A DNA stretch of 23,564 nt from JAJFTV01 sp964426355 (GCA_964426355.1 CAYRRA010000050.1:1-23564); one strand, 5' to 3'. Positions 1 to 8,000 are shown, numbered from the stretch's first letter. A program made the numbers and translations. The notes: generated by a model from the letters alone, not told the origin.

Positions 1-743
1 TCAAAACCGGATTGCTTTAAATCATCCACATCTACATAAAATGTTGTGATCTGGAAGTTTTCAGGAATCGGCAGAAGCGGAGCGTTCTCGTTGATGGTGC
101 TGAACATATTCATGTTCAGGTTATCTTCGATATACTTTGTGTAGTTTTTTACATTTCCTTCATCGATCAAGGAGGTTAGGTTTACTATCCACCCATTGTC
201 TTTGGGTGATGTGGAGATGGTGCAGATAAAATCCATCACGCTTTCCATTTCATACCCGTTAATCTCCAATCGCTGGTCGTTATGGAAAGTCGATATGGAA
301 TTGTTTATGGTTTCCTCCTCCTCAACCCCAAGATTATGGAGCAGCGTTATGATGCTCTCATCTTCCATTGGCACGATGAGATACATGATGTACTGTGTTT
401 GATCGCCAGGTGTTCCACCCCAGCCTGGCGTGTGAATGGTGACCCCTTCAATAAAAAAGCTTTCCGGGAAATCGTAATTGAAAAAAGGGTTGAGATTTGC
501 GTTGCCCAGCAGGGCAGCAGGGGAATAAACTTCGGGCTTGGGTTCCGGTGTTATGGTAGGTATTTCAGTCGGCTGTTTTGTTGGCGTCTCGCTTGGCGCA
601 AGCGCAGGCGTCTTTGTGGGAGAGATTGTGCTTTCCACGGTTTCATGGGTGGGTGCGAAGACTTCAGTTTCAGATTTTGCACAACCTGAAAGCAGTGACA
701 GAACCAGTGCTGCGACCAAAAATGGCAATAATGTCCTTTTCAT
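1..743 (-). CDS. Putative secreted lipoprotein, 3' end beyond the window
   Basis: Reading the minus strand from the ATG at 743-741 gives 247 codons with no stop before the left edge, so the C-terminus is missing. The protein starts MKRTLLPFLVAALVLSLLSG and then Cys21. This is a type II signal peptide with lipobox LSGC (residues 18-21), implying lipidation of Cys21 and anchoring outside the membrane. Residues about 25-70 form a Thr/Pro/Glu-rich low-complexity linker, typical of surface lipoproteins. The rest is a mixed globular domain with a Gly-Trp-Gly-Gly stretch near residue 110 that I cannot assign to a family. A ribosome binding site (AAGGAC) lies about 8 bases upstream of the ATG. It is 85 bases downstream of the transporter gene on the same strand and could be co-transcribed with it. 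Identity as a lipoprotein is well supported; function is unknown. Confidence 0.85.
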   Translation of the reverse strand, partial: MKRTLLPFLVAALVLSLLSGCAKSETEVFAPTHETVESTISPTKTPALAPSETPTKQPTEIPTITPEPKPEVYSPAALLGNANLNPFFNYDFPESFFIEGVTIHTPGWGGTPGDQTQYIMYLIVPMEDESIITLLHNLGVEEEETINNSISTFHNDQRLEINGYEMESVMDFICTISTSPKDNGWIVNLTSLIDEGNVKNYTKYIEDNLNMNMFSTINENAPLLPIPENFQITTFYVDVDDLKQSGF

Positions 744-828
744 TCTATGTTGTCCTTATGTTGATTTTTATTCTGAAAAGAGATGTTCATTTCAATTTGA
801 CGGTATTCCACCAGGTATCTTCTTGCGA

Positions 829-2139
829 TCACCCCCAACGTAACAGAGCCAGTCCTGACAGCAGCCTGCCGAACCCAAAGACGATCAAGGCTGCTGTGAG
901 ACCGATCCCGTCGGCGATCCACGGTCCGCCCAGTGAACCCAGCAAGATGGCGGCGTTCATGGCGAGGTTGTAAAGCGCCAGGTGCCCAGCCAGGTTCTCT
1001 GAAGAAATATGCTCAAGCAGATAGTTCACCAGGCAGCCATTGATCATCGCCCAGGCAAGTCCACCTGCTGCCGAGACCAGTAGAAATGGCAGGATGTTTT
1101 TGCATAACGGCAGTAGCACAGGGTAGATGAACAGGACGCTTAAACCGATCCCGGTCAGCTTGTGATTGGTATAGCGGCGCGCCAGCAGACCAATCTGAGT
1201 TGATGCCAGCAGCGTGGTGATTTGGAAGAAGCTGCTGCCCAGGCTGATGGTTTTGTCGCTGAACTGCAAAACTTTAACCTGGAAAACCGGCAAAATAGGG
1301 ATGGAAAGATAAAGCGTAAACCAGAACGCGAACAAGATCAATAAGATGACCCCGAATTTTCCTTTCAGAGCGCTCAAATTCAATTTCTGGGGTTGGTTCG
1401 CCAGCTTGATTTTTCGACGGATGTCGGGATGAATGAGCGTGAATTTGGTCTTCGCTTTTTCGGGGGAGATTGAGGTTTCTTTTGTTGCATCTTTCTCCTC
1501 GGTCATGGGTTTGATGAGATACAGATGCAGGCAGCTCAACATGCCGCCCAAAAAGCCCACACCAAAAACCACCTGGTAATTGAGTGGAAAAGGAAGAACC
1601 GTGAGAAGCTGCCCGGAAAGAAACAATGCAACGATGGTGAAAAATGAGAGGATGGCGTTGCGCGTGCCCATTACATGTGCGCGCCATTCGATGGGTACCG
1701 CTTTTGCGATAAGGGCATTCATTCCCACTGCCAGCCCGGTGCCGGGAACACTGAGCAGGAATGTGATCACAATAATCAACCAGATGAGAGGTTGACTTTT
1801 GATGAAGAAGGGCAGTACAACCAATCCGAGGTAAAAAATTCGCTGGAAAAATGATGACCAAAAAACCACCCGGGCGGTGGGTAAATTTTGCAAAAGAGAA
1901 CTGGCTGGCAGGGAAAAAAGCAGGTTTGCCACGGCTGGCACTGCACCGATCAAGCCAATCTGGCTGTTGGTTGCACCTGCGCGGGTGGCAAATACCGACA
2001 GGAACGAAAGAATGGTTCCATTCATGATACCAAACCAGGCAACGTCAAAATAAAGATTCCTGAAATTCTTGCGATGTTCAGGGGGTATCAATAACCTGGG
2101 GCGACGGATTGCCATTCGTATGCGAAAGTTTCGTAACAT
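829..2139 (-). CDS. Major facilitator superfamily-type transporter
   Basis: This 436-residue, very hydrophobic protein has about 12 predicted membrane segments in two halves separated by a charged cytoplasmic loop (roughly residues 210-250, rich in Lys/Glu/Pro). That is the usual size and layout of an MFS permease. The N-terminus is basic (MLRNFRIRMAIRRPR), consistent with a cytoplasmic start. The loop after the second helix and the pattern of helices resemble the broad MFS_1 group, but I see no motif that fixes a substrate. No good ribosome binding site precedes the ATG at 2139 or the alternative in-frame ATG at 2115, so the start is uncertain by eight codons. It is transcribed away from the acyl-CoA synthetase gene and towards the lipoprotein gene. 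Drug or metabolite efflux is possible but not shown. Confidence 0.85.
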   Translation of the reverse strand: MLRNFRIRMAIRRPRLLIPPEHRKNFRNLYFDVAWFGIMNGTILSFLSVFATRAGATNSQIGLIGAVPAVANLLFSLPASSLLQNLPTARVVFWSSFFQRIFYLGLVVLPFFIKSQPLIWLIIVITFLLSVPGTGLAVGMNALIAKAVPIEWRAHVMGTRNAILSFFTIVALFLSGQLLTVLPFPLNYQVVFGVGFLGGMLSCLHLYLIKPMTEEKDATKETSISPEKAKTKFTLIHPDIRRKIKLANQPQKLNLSALKGKFGVILLILFAFWFTLYLSIPILPVFQVKVLQFSDKTISLGSSFFQITTLLASTQIGLLARRYTNHKLTGIGLSVLFIYPVLLPLCKNILPFLLVSAAGGLAWAMINGCLVNYLLEHISSENLAGHLALYNLAMNAAILLGSLGGPWIADGIGLTAALIVFGFGRLLSGLALLRWG

Positions 2140-2413
2140 TGGTCAGATCAATTCACTGATGTTGTAGTAGGCAAGATAGATTTCCGTTAATCACAATTCA
2201 CACAATAAATTCATTATACCTTGTCCATAAGATGGATTTAATGATTGTAATAAAAATACCGGATTTTCTTCCTCGAAAAGATAGAACAAAGGGCAAGCGT
2301 GTTTTTTTTGATTATTTATTATGATAAAAAAAAGTGTTTTTAGTATTTGGTAAAATTCTTCATTTAGAGAAGGTCATTGCAATTTATCGTTATATTTTCT
2401 CAGGAGCCTAGAT
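2140..2413. other. AT-rich divergent intergenic region
   Basis: This 274-base spacer separates the divergent MFS and acyl-CoA synthetase genes and must carry promoters for both. It contains a run of eight T (2302-2309) facing a run of eight A (2326-2333) across 16 AT-rich bases. These arms could act as a curved or UP-element-like segment. For the plus-strand gene I see only poor -10 candidates (TAAAAT at 2351-2356, TATATT at 2391-2396), neither with a matching -35. The plus-strand gene has a clear ribosome binding site, AGGAG, at 2402-2406. No coding sequence is evident. Confidence 0.6.
2213..2241 (-). promoter_or_regulatory. Candidate promoter for the MFS transporter gene
   Basis: On the minus strand a perfect TATAAT (2218 down to 2213) has TTAAAT 17 bases upstream (2241 down to 2236), which matches the -35 consensus at three of six positions. 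Transcription would begin near 2206, leaving a leader of about 67 bases before the ATG at 2139. The -10 element is good; the -35 element is weak. Confidence 0.4.
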
Positions 2414-5101
2414 ATGGATATTCATAAACTGGATAAGATTTTTAAACCGCAAAGAATAGCGTTGATTGGGGTGACAATGAACCCCAACAGTGTTGGTGGC
2501 AAAGTGCTGACGAACCTGATCAGCAGTGGCTACCGGGGCGTTGTTTATCCTGTCAACCCGGATTATGAAGCGGTTCTGGGAATTCAATGTTATAGTGATG
2601 TGTACAGTTTGCCTAAAACGCCCGATTTAGGGATTATCTGCGCGCCAGCAGAGAAAGTGCCCGATATTGTCAGGGCATGTGGTGAAACGGGTATCCTGGG
2701 GGTCATCATTATGTCGGCTGGTTTTAAAGAAGCCGGAGCCGAAGGTGCTGAGCTGGAGCGGCGCATCCGGGAAGAAAAGGAGCGCTTTGAAGGCATGCGG
2801 ATCATCGGACCCAACTGCCTGGGAGTGATTGCCCCCAAGCAGAACCTGAACGCATCCTTTGCAGGGGCGCTGCCGCGCCCAGGTAATGTAGCATTTATCT
2901 CTCAGTCCGGTGCGTTGTGTACATCGGTGTTGGATTGGGCAGCTCAGGGAAAGATCGGCTTTTCCTATTTCGTCTCTATCGGAAACACGGTTGATGTTGA
3001 TTTTGGCGACCTGATTGATTACTTTGGCGAAGACGAACAGACCCGTTCGATGATTCTATACGTGGAATCGATTAACGATGTGCGTAAATTTATGTCGGCT
3101 GCGCGCCCATTTGCCCGTAACAAACCCATCATCGTTTATAAAGCCGGACGGTTTCCTGAATCTGCCCAGGTGGCAGCTTCGCACACCGGTGCAATGGCAT
3201 CCGAAGATGCGGTTTACGACGCAGCCTTTCAACGCGCAGGTCTGGCGCGCGTGCTGGAGATTGGCGATATTTTCAACGTCACCGAACTCATCGGGCGCAA
3301 TCGAACACCCAAGGGACCCAACCTGGGAATTGTGACCAATGCGGGCGGTCCGGGCGTTATGGCAACGGATGCGCTGATTGCTGCGAACGGTCAACTTGCC
3401 AGACTCTCCCCTGAGACGATGGCTGCTTTGAATGAACTGCTTCCTCCGATGTGGTCACGCTGCAATCCTGTGGATGTGCTGGGGGATGCACGTGCCAAAA
3501 GAATTGCAAAAGCAGCCGAATTTGTGATTAAAGATGAAGGCGTTGATGCCCTCCTGGTGATTCTTACCCCGCAAGCCATGACCGATCCCACTGCAACCGC
3601 GAAAGCCATTGGCGCCCTGGTGGAAACAAACACCAAACCCATCCTGGCAGCCTGGTTGGGCGGTGAAAGCATGACGCCCGGGATACGAATCTTAAACGAT
3701 GCCGGTGTATCCACATACCAGACCCCAGAACACGCTGTGAGTGCTTTCATGACGTTGGTATCTTATGCACGTAACCTGGACACGTTGTATGAAACCCCGC
3801 GCGAGGTGCCGGTGGAATTTTCGTTGGACCGTACCAGTTTGCGTGAAAAATTCACGAAGGAGCATTTTCAAAATGAAAATGTGTTGTCAGAGGATGTTTC
3901 AAAAGAGCTCATCGATGCCTATGGAATTCCCACGACAAAACCGTTTACGGCTGCCAGTCCGCAGGAAGCTGTAGTAATTGCCCATCAAATTGGATATCCA
4001 GTGGTTTTAAAAATTTGGTCACCGGATATTACCCATAAAACAGATGTGCATGGCGTTGAATTAGATTTGCGGAATGATGAAATGGTAAAAAATGCCTTTG
4101 CCCGCATCCTGGAGAACGCCAGTAAGCTGCGCCCTGATGCGCGCGTGAACGGTGTGACTGTTCAGCGCATGGCACAGGATAAAAAAGCGCTCGAAATGAT
4201 CATCGGGATTAAAAAAGACAATGTGTTTGGTACGGTGATCATGGCAGGAATGGGAGGCACAGGCGCTGAACTGTTCGGTGACCGTTCTCTGGGCTTTCCG
4301 CCGTTGAATGAACGGCTTGCCCGCAGAATGCTGCAATCCTTGAAAATCTACCCTCTACTGACCGGGTACCGCGGCGGAACACCATTGAACGTCGATAAAT
4401 TGATCGAGGTTCTCATTCGCATGTCGTACCTGGCAGCAGATTATCCTGAAATTATTGAGCTTGACATCAATCCGCTGCTGGTCTCACCGGATATGGTCAT
4501 GGCATTGGATGCGCGCATCGTAATTGATCCGGCATTGGTGGGAAAAGAACTTAAACCCTATTCGCACCTGTCATTGCACCCATATCCGGAAAAGTATATG
4601 CGGAATGCGACGCTGCCAAATGGCAAGGAGATATTGCTGCGTCCAATTAAGCCAGAGGACGAACCGATGTGGTTGGAATTCCTGTCAAACTGTTCCAAAG
4701 AGTCCATTTACTCCCGTTTTCGTTATGCTTTTCATTGGGATTCGCACGATGTTGCCACGCGATATTGCTACATTGACTATAACAGGGAGCTTGCCATTGT
4801 AGCTGAGGCGACCATCGATGGAGAACGTCAAATCATCGGAATTGGTCGTCTGATTGCAGACCCGGATCATGAAACAGTGGAATACGCAGTATTAATCGCG
4901 GACGCCTGGCAGGAAAAGGAACTGGGCAGCCTGTTGACCGATTACTGTATGAAGATTGCGCAAAACTGGGGCTTGAAAAAGGTGATCGCCATAACAACCA
5001 CCGATAACCACCGGATGCTGGCTGTTTTTCGCAAACGGGGATTCAGACTGGTTCCCGAGGATAACGGCTCTGAAGTCGTGGTAGAAAAAGACCTGGTTTG
5101 A
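2414..5101 (+). CDS. ADP-forming acyl-CoA synthetase fused to GNAT acetyltransferase (Pat-like)
   Basis: This 895-residue fusion has, in order, a CoA-binding Rossmann domain (about 1-130), succinyl-CoA-synthetase-like domains (about 150-460), an ATP-grasp domain (about 485-700) and a GNAT domain (about 725-895). The layout is that of bacterial Pat/PatZ protein acetyltransferases and of NDP-forming acetyl-CoA synthetases. In Pat proteins, as I recall, the synthetase half lacks its catalytic His. Here the phospho-His motif SHTGA is intact (His257), and the second conserved His in the ATP-grasp domain is present (THKTD, His541). Synthetase chemistry (acyl-CoA + ADP + Pi = acid + CoA + ATP) therefore looks possible. 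In the GNAT domain the acetyl-CoA loop reads WQEKELG where Gly would be usual in place of the second Glu. Start chosen from AGGAG seven bases upstream. It could be an acyl-CoA synthetase, a lysine acetyltransferase or both. Confidence 0.9.
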   Translation: MDIHKLDKIFKPQRIALIGVTMNPNSVGGKVLTNLISSGYRGVVYPVNPDYEAVLGIQCYSDVYSLPKTPDLGIICAPAEKVPDIVRACGETGILGVIIMSAGFKEAGAEGAELERRIREEKERFEGMRIIGPNCLGVIAPKQNLNASFAGALPRPGNVAFISQSGALCTSVLDWAAQGKIGFSYFVSIGNTVDVDFGDLIDYFGEDEQTRSMILYVESINDVRKFMSAARPFARNKPIIVYKAGRFPESAQVAASHTGAMASEDAVYDAAFQRAGLARVLEIGDIFNVTELIGRNRTPKGPNLGIVTNAGGPGVMATDALIAANGQLARLSPETMAALNELLPPMWSRCNPVDVLGDARAKRIAKAAEFVIKDEGVDALLVILTPQAMTDPTATAKAIGALVETNTKPILAAWLGGESMTPGIRILNDAGVSTYQTPEHAVSAFMTLVSYARNLDTLYETPREVPVEFSLDRTSLREKFTKEHFQNENVLSEDVSKELIDAYGIPTTKPFTAASPQEAVVIAHQIGYPVVLKIWSPDITHKTDVHGVELDLRNDEMVKNAFARILENASKLRPDARVNGVTVQRMAQDKKALEMIIGIKKDNVFGTVIMAGMGGTGAELFGDRSLGFPPLNERLARRMLQSLKIYPLLTGYRGGTPLNVDKLIEVLIRMSYLAADYPEIIELDINPLLVSPDMVMALDARIVIDPALVGKELKPYSHLSLHPYPEKYMRNATLPNGKEILLRPIKPEDEPMWLEFLSNCSKESIYSRFRYAFHWDSHDVATRYCYIDYNRELAIVAEATIDGERQIIGIGRLIADPDHETVEYAVLIADAWQEKELGSLLTDYCMKIAQNWGLKKVIAITTTDNHRMLAVFRKRGFRLVPEDNGSEVVVEKDLV

Positions 5102-5122
5102 ACCGGTTGCTTATCCGGTTTT
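5101..5122 (+). terminator. Weak hairpin terminator after the acyl-CoA synthetase gene
   Basis: AACCGG (5101-5106) pairs with CCGGTT (5115-5120) around an eight-base loop, and the second arm runs into TTTT. The first arm begins at the last base of the stop codon. It sits in the 25-base gap between two convergent genes, where a terminator is expected. The stem is only six pairs and the T tract is short, so it may be inefficient. Confidence 0.4.
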
Positions 5123-5126
5123 CGCA

Positions 5127-6767
5127 TCATTCCGGCAAGCTGGGTTTTCGCTCGCTCAGGTAACCCAATTGGAGCAGTGCATCCCGTACGGCATCCTCGC
5201 CACCGGATTTGATTGCGATGGTTTTATCGTTCAACATCTGCCCGAGAAAGCGTCGGGCAGGTGTTTTTAACAATGCTGACAGTGTTTCAGGATTATCCAC
5301 CTGCAGAAGAGTGGTCGGATAGAAATGAGCCTGTGTTCCCGTTTTTTCCCATCTCTCCAAAGACTCAACCAGTTTTGGCGGAAGCCCGGTTGGGGCGTGT
5401 TTTTTCATTAAACTGGTCAGGTGCACCACGCGCAACCCCTGTTCTGCAGCATTCCTGAGCGAAGCGGGCGTGATGCGGTAAATATATTCGCTGCTTTTGC
5501 GTATTTCCCATTCAGTAAACCGTCCAACCTGGTAACGAACGGCTCTGGGTGTGAGCTGGTTCAGTCGCAGGCGTCCATCCATGTTTACAATGACCGGTTT
5601 GTCTTCTGGTGGTATCCCATCTGGCGGGCTACCATGCCAGAGTTTTTGAGCCCAGTGGGAAACCCGAAAAGCTGCCGGCTGGGCAGTATCGCCAGGTTTG
5701 GCAAGCTCCACCAGCCCCAGCCAGTGCATGGGTCCGCAGATAACAAACCGCAGCAGTGCTCCATCCACCTTATCCCAATGAACTCGCCCGCGCAGGTATT
5801 CACTGGTCTCTTTTTCGAGGATGAACCAGGAATCATAATCACCGGCGGGGCGTTGAAAGTCGGGGTATTGTTCTTTGATGGCGCTGATTAAGGATGCAAT
5901 GCTCCACCACTCGCCTTCGGGAAGGGTGCTGACCCATTCCAGAATATGTTGGCGGGCTTCTTTGGGGCGGTTGATCCAGTTGCCCTCAAAGCTCAAATGG
6001 GGTAAAAGCCTCAGCTCGTTGACAAAACTGCTTTTCATCCAGCCATCCACAAGCTGCGCAAGCGCCATATCCCTTTCTTCTTCGAGGAAATTGCGAGCGG
6101 TGATGGGGTTGATGGATAAATCCTCTTCCAGGATGTTGACACTGACCAGCAACTGGCTGAGAAAAGCAGGAGGCAGTTCAAGAAAAGCAGCGGGGAATGC
6201 CTCTACCGGGTATCCGCAGCGCAGAGCGGTAAGCCAGGTGGTGCATTCATCCAATATGCTGTCATTCACCGGGATGCTGATTGCCATTTCGCGCGGCGTG
6301 GCGGCGCGACCCAGCGGCTGGCTGCCATCGGAGGAAAGTGTGATCAGGAAAGGGATTAAATCTTCCGGGATAAAAGCATATTCTTGTGGTTCGGTGGTAA
6401 TTTGAAAAAAGGCTTTGCCGATCAAGCCCCGGTACCACAGATATTCGGCGGTGGTTTCGGGGTGGAGGTCGGGGCGAATGCGGTCGCGTTTTGCCGGACC
6501 CATCACACGCACTTCTCCAAACCGGTTACAGAATTGCGCCCAGGGCAGCAACCCGTCATTGTCGAGCAAGTTCTGCAATGCGCGCATGGCATCCTGCGGC
6601 ATGACCGAAAGCATCTCTTCAATCAAGGGACCGTTGAGAATGGCTTTGCAGAGCATTTGCAGCGCGCTGGGAGCATCTGGCGCCTCCAATTCAAGGTTCC
6701 ATGCGTTGGCTACCATTTTATAAAAGCCCATATCGCCGTTTTGCAATGTGTGAAAGAGATCAATCAT
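5127..6767 (-). CDS. Helicase-associated domain protein (XPB/Ssl2-like), no helicase core
   Basis: This 546-residue soluble protein has a C-terminal region (about 425-540) with the pattern of the helicase-associated domain found beside or fused to bacterial XPB-type helicases (PF13625-like). It contains YRITPASL, then a Leu-rich segment, GLPPKLVESLERWEKTGT, a TLLQVDNPE strand and a closing ALLQLGYL helix. The N-terminal 420 residues are helical and Trp-rich, with no Walker A, DEAD/DEAH or other helicase motif. The protein therefore cannot unwind DNA by itself; a role as a partner of a separate XPB-like helicase or in DNA binding is inferred. It is convergent with the acyl-CoA synthetase gene. 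The ATG at 6767 has only a distant AGGAT upstream, so the start is probable but not certain. Two palindromes lie within 70 bases upstream of the start. Confidence 0.7.
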   Translation of the reverse strand: MIDLFHTLQNGDMGFYKMVANAWNLELEAPDAPSALQMLCKAILNGPLIEEMLSVMPQDAMRALQNLLDNDGLLPWAQFCNRFGEVRVMGPAKRDRIRPDLHPETTAEYLWYRGLIGKAFFQITTEPQEYAFIPEDLIPFLITLSSDGSQPLGRAATPREMAISIPVNDSILDECTTWLTALRCGYPVEAFPAAFLELPPAFLSQLLVSVNILEEDLSINPITARNFLEEERDMALAQLVDGWMKSSFVNELRLLPHLSFEGNWINRPKEARQHILEWVSTLPEGEWWSIASLISAIKEQYPDFQRPAGDYDSWFILEKETSEYLRGRVHWDKVDGALLRFVICGPMHWLGLVELAKPGDTAQPAAFRVSHWAQKLWHGSPPDGIPPEDKPVIVNMDGRLRLNQLTPRAVRYQVGRFTEWEIRKSSEYIYRITPASLRNAAEQGLRVVHLTSLMKKHAPTGLPPKLVESLERWEKTGTQAHFYPTTLLQVDNPETLSALLKTPARRFLGQMLNDKTIAIKSGGEDAVRDALLQLGYLSERKPSLPE

Positions 6768-6798
6768 ATCGTTGTTCGAGTATCCTGAGGGTTCTTTT

Positions 6799-6811
6799 GA
6801 GGACTGTCCTC
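6799..6811. promoter_or_regulatory. 13-base palindrome, possible operator
   Basis: GAGGAC-T-GTCCTC is a perfect 6+6 inverted repeat around one central base, 32 bases upstream of the helicase-associated gene start. Size and symmetry fit a dimeric regulator site, but nothing identifies a regulator. It could also act as part of an RNA structure in the leader. Confidence 0.35.
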
Positions 6812-6817
6812 TTTACT

Positions 6818-6836
6818 GATCATGGTTTCCATGATC
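6818..6836. repeat. Perfect 8-bp hairpin in the leader of the helicase-associated gene
   Basis: GATCATGG (6818-6825) and CCATGATC (6829-6836) are perfect complements around a TTT loop. It lies six bases beyond the 13-base palindrome, so the two may work as a pair. No T tract follows on either strand, so it is not a standard terminator. Confidence 0.5.
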
Positions 6837-7084
6837 CAGAGAAAATTGCCTGTGTGCTTTATTTTAACCCATCCCTGGCACAGATAGCCAGTTGCAAGGC
6901 AGGTTGAGGTGTGAAACAAATTCACGTGGTTATCGTGTTTATTGAAAGGGGCTGACAAAATTGGCAGTTCCATAAGCTTTTTCTCGCAGAATGTGGAGCA
7001 CCCCCAGCAACTCAACGTAACACTACCTCACGCTGTCACAAGCACCTCTCAGCCGGATTCACCCGGCGTAGACCCTTAGCTGAA

Positions 7085-7136
7085 GGATTGATCCCTCAGC
7101 GACCCTGGTTCATCTCACCCGCTGAGGGATGAATCC
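7085..7136. repeat. Long inverted repeat (16-base arms, 20-base spacer)
   Basis: The arms at 7085-7100 and 7121-7136 are complementary at 15 of 16 positions (key core CCCTCAGC / GCTGAGGG). They enclose 20 bases. The predicted hairpin is very stable and resembles a palindromic intergenic repeat unit. There is no T tract or adjoining gene end, so it is not an obvious terminator. Confidence 0.6.
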
Positions 7137-7268
7137 CATGGCAAGAAACAGCGCCCCGCTGGGGCTTATGATCCTCACCCGGCAGGCTTCTTTACCCCCC
7201 ATCAGTTCCGGTGGATTCCTCCCTGCGCTGCCGCGCCGCTACGCGCCGGAAGGACAGGCAGGTTGGTG

Positions 7269-7324
7269 GCTCGGTTCGGAGAACCTCGCCGAGCGATCCC
7301 CCCAGCCCTCCTTGCGAAGGGGGG
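7269..7324. repeat. Tandem GC-rich hairpins, likely dispersed intergenic repeat
   Basis: The first hairpin joins GCTC+GGTTC (7269-7277) to GAACC (7281-7285) and GAGC (7291-7294), with a GGA loop and one bulge. The second joins CCCTCCTT (7306-7313) to AAGGGGGG (7317-7324) through a GCG loop, with one wobble pair. C-rich/G-rich hairpins of this style recur between genes in several bacterial groups. Whether this unit is repeated elsewhere in the genome cannot be seen here. Confidence 0.45.
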
Positions 7325-7490
7325 TAATTTGGTGCAGGCGGTTGACCAGAGATTCATCGATGTCACGTGTTTCTGCTTCACAAGGCTCTTTGGAGTCAAT
7401 ATTCTTGCAATCAGATCGGTTTCTCTGGTGAAGGGATATAATTGAGATGGTGCGATGAGAATCGCCCATGTGAGAAAAAGGAGAAAAACG

Positions 7491-7862
7491 ATGACCACAA
7501 CCCAACTCATCATTGTGGCTGCCTTATTTCTTGTTACATTGGTTTCCGGGGTAGGTGTAACTCGTACAGGCAAGCCGCGCAATGCCTGGCTCTTTAACCT
7601 GCATAAGCTCATCGCTCTGGCAACGGTGGTTTTAATCGTTGTGAACGTTATTCCATTATTAAAGGAACTTGATCCAAACCAGCCAATCATCTGGATTTTT
7701 GGCATTCTTTCCGCTTTGATCTTCATTGCATTGTTTGTCAGCGGTGCTCTGCTGAGCCTGGAAAAGCCCGCAGCGGTTATCGTGCTGAGGGTTCATCAGG
7801 TTGCTCCCTTGCTGGCAGTTATTCTCTCCGCGCTGACGGTTTATATGCTGATGTGCGGATAA
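7491..7862 (+). CDS. Small four-helix membrane protein of unknown function
   Basis: This is a 123-residue protein with four predicted membrane helices (about 5-23, 38-57, 66-88, 96-120). I chose the ATG at 7491, not an upstream in-frame ATG at 7455, because AAGGAG (7478-7483) lies seven bases before it and the upstream extension is purely basic and polar. Only two histidines occur: His38 at the start of helix 2 (NLHKL) and His102 at the start of helix 4 (RVHQV). Paired helix histidines can ligate heme b in small cytochrome-like membrane proteins, but this is speculation from two residues. A possible -10 (TATAAT) lies at 7437-7442. It appears monocistronic; the next gene has its own promoter. 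Confidence 0.75.
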   Translation: MTTTQLIIVAALFLVTLVSGVGVTRTGKPRNAWLFNLHKLIALATVVLIVVNVIPLLKELDPNQPIIWIFGILSALIFIALFVSGALLSLEKPAAVIVLRVHQVAPLLAVILSALTVYMLMCG

Positions 7863-7933
7863 ACCCCTGGAAAGCTGAATGGCATTGGATTATTTTCATG
7901 AAGATTGCCTTGCAGATTTGAAAACGATTTTAA

Positions 7934-7962
7934 TTGACGCTGATTTTACCTGCAAGTATAAT
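7934..7962 (+). promoter_or_regulatory. Strong sigma-70-type promoter for the PATAN/GTPase operon
   Basis: TTGACG (7934-7939) and TATAAT (7957-7962) are separated by exactly 17 bases, a near-consensus housekeeping promoter. Transcription would start near 7969, giving a leader of about 32 bases before the ATG at 8001. This is the clearest promoter in the window and suggests steady expression of the five-gene unit. Confidence 0.8.
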
Positions 7963-8000
7963 GACTGAAGGAATATTGTTTCACCCCATCTGGAAACCTC

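Larger units (their letters stand above)
6768..7490. other. Long non-coding region rich in inverted repeats
   Basis: About 720 bases separate the minus-strand helicase-associated gene from the plus-strand membrane protein gene. Open frames here have unlikely compositions (rich in Cys, Arg, Pro and Ser), lack ribosome binding sites and mirror palindromic DNA, so I treat them as chance. The region holds a 13-base palindrome and an 8-bp hairpin near 6800-6836, a short GCCGG/CCGGC hairpin (7052-7067), a 16-base inverted repeat (7085-7136) and a GC-rich block of stacked hairpins (about 7195-7330). A TATAAT at 7437-7442 may be the -10 of the downstream gene but has no good -35. Confidence 0.6.

Noticed and set aside
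6764..7015. Minus-strand open frame of 83 codons overlapping the start of the helicase-associated gene by an ATGA-like junction
   Set aside because: It needs a TTG start, has no ribosome binding site, has an odd Cys-rich composition and contains the palindromes at 6799-6836. The junction could be real coupling but the evidence is too thin.
7202..7726. Minus-strand open frame of 174 codons over the hairpin region and the small membrane protein gene
   Set aside because: It is antisense to the well-supported gene at 7491-7862, its product is Arg/Pro/Ser-rich with no domain, and its length follows from palindromic GC-rich DNA.
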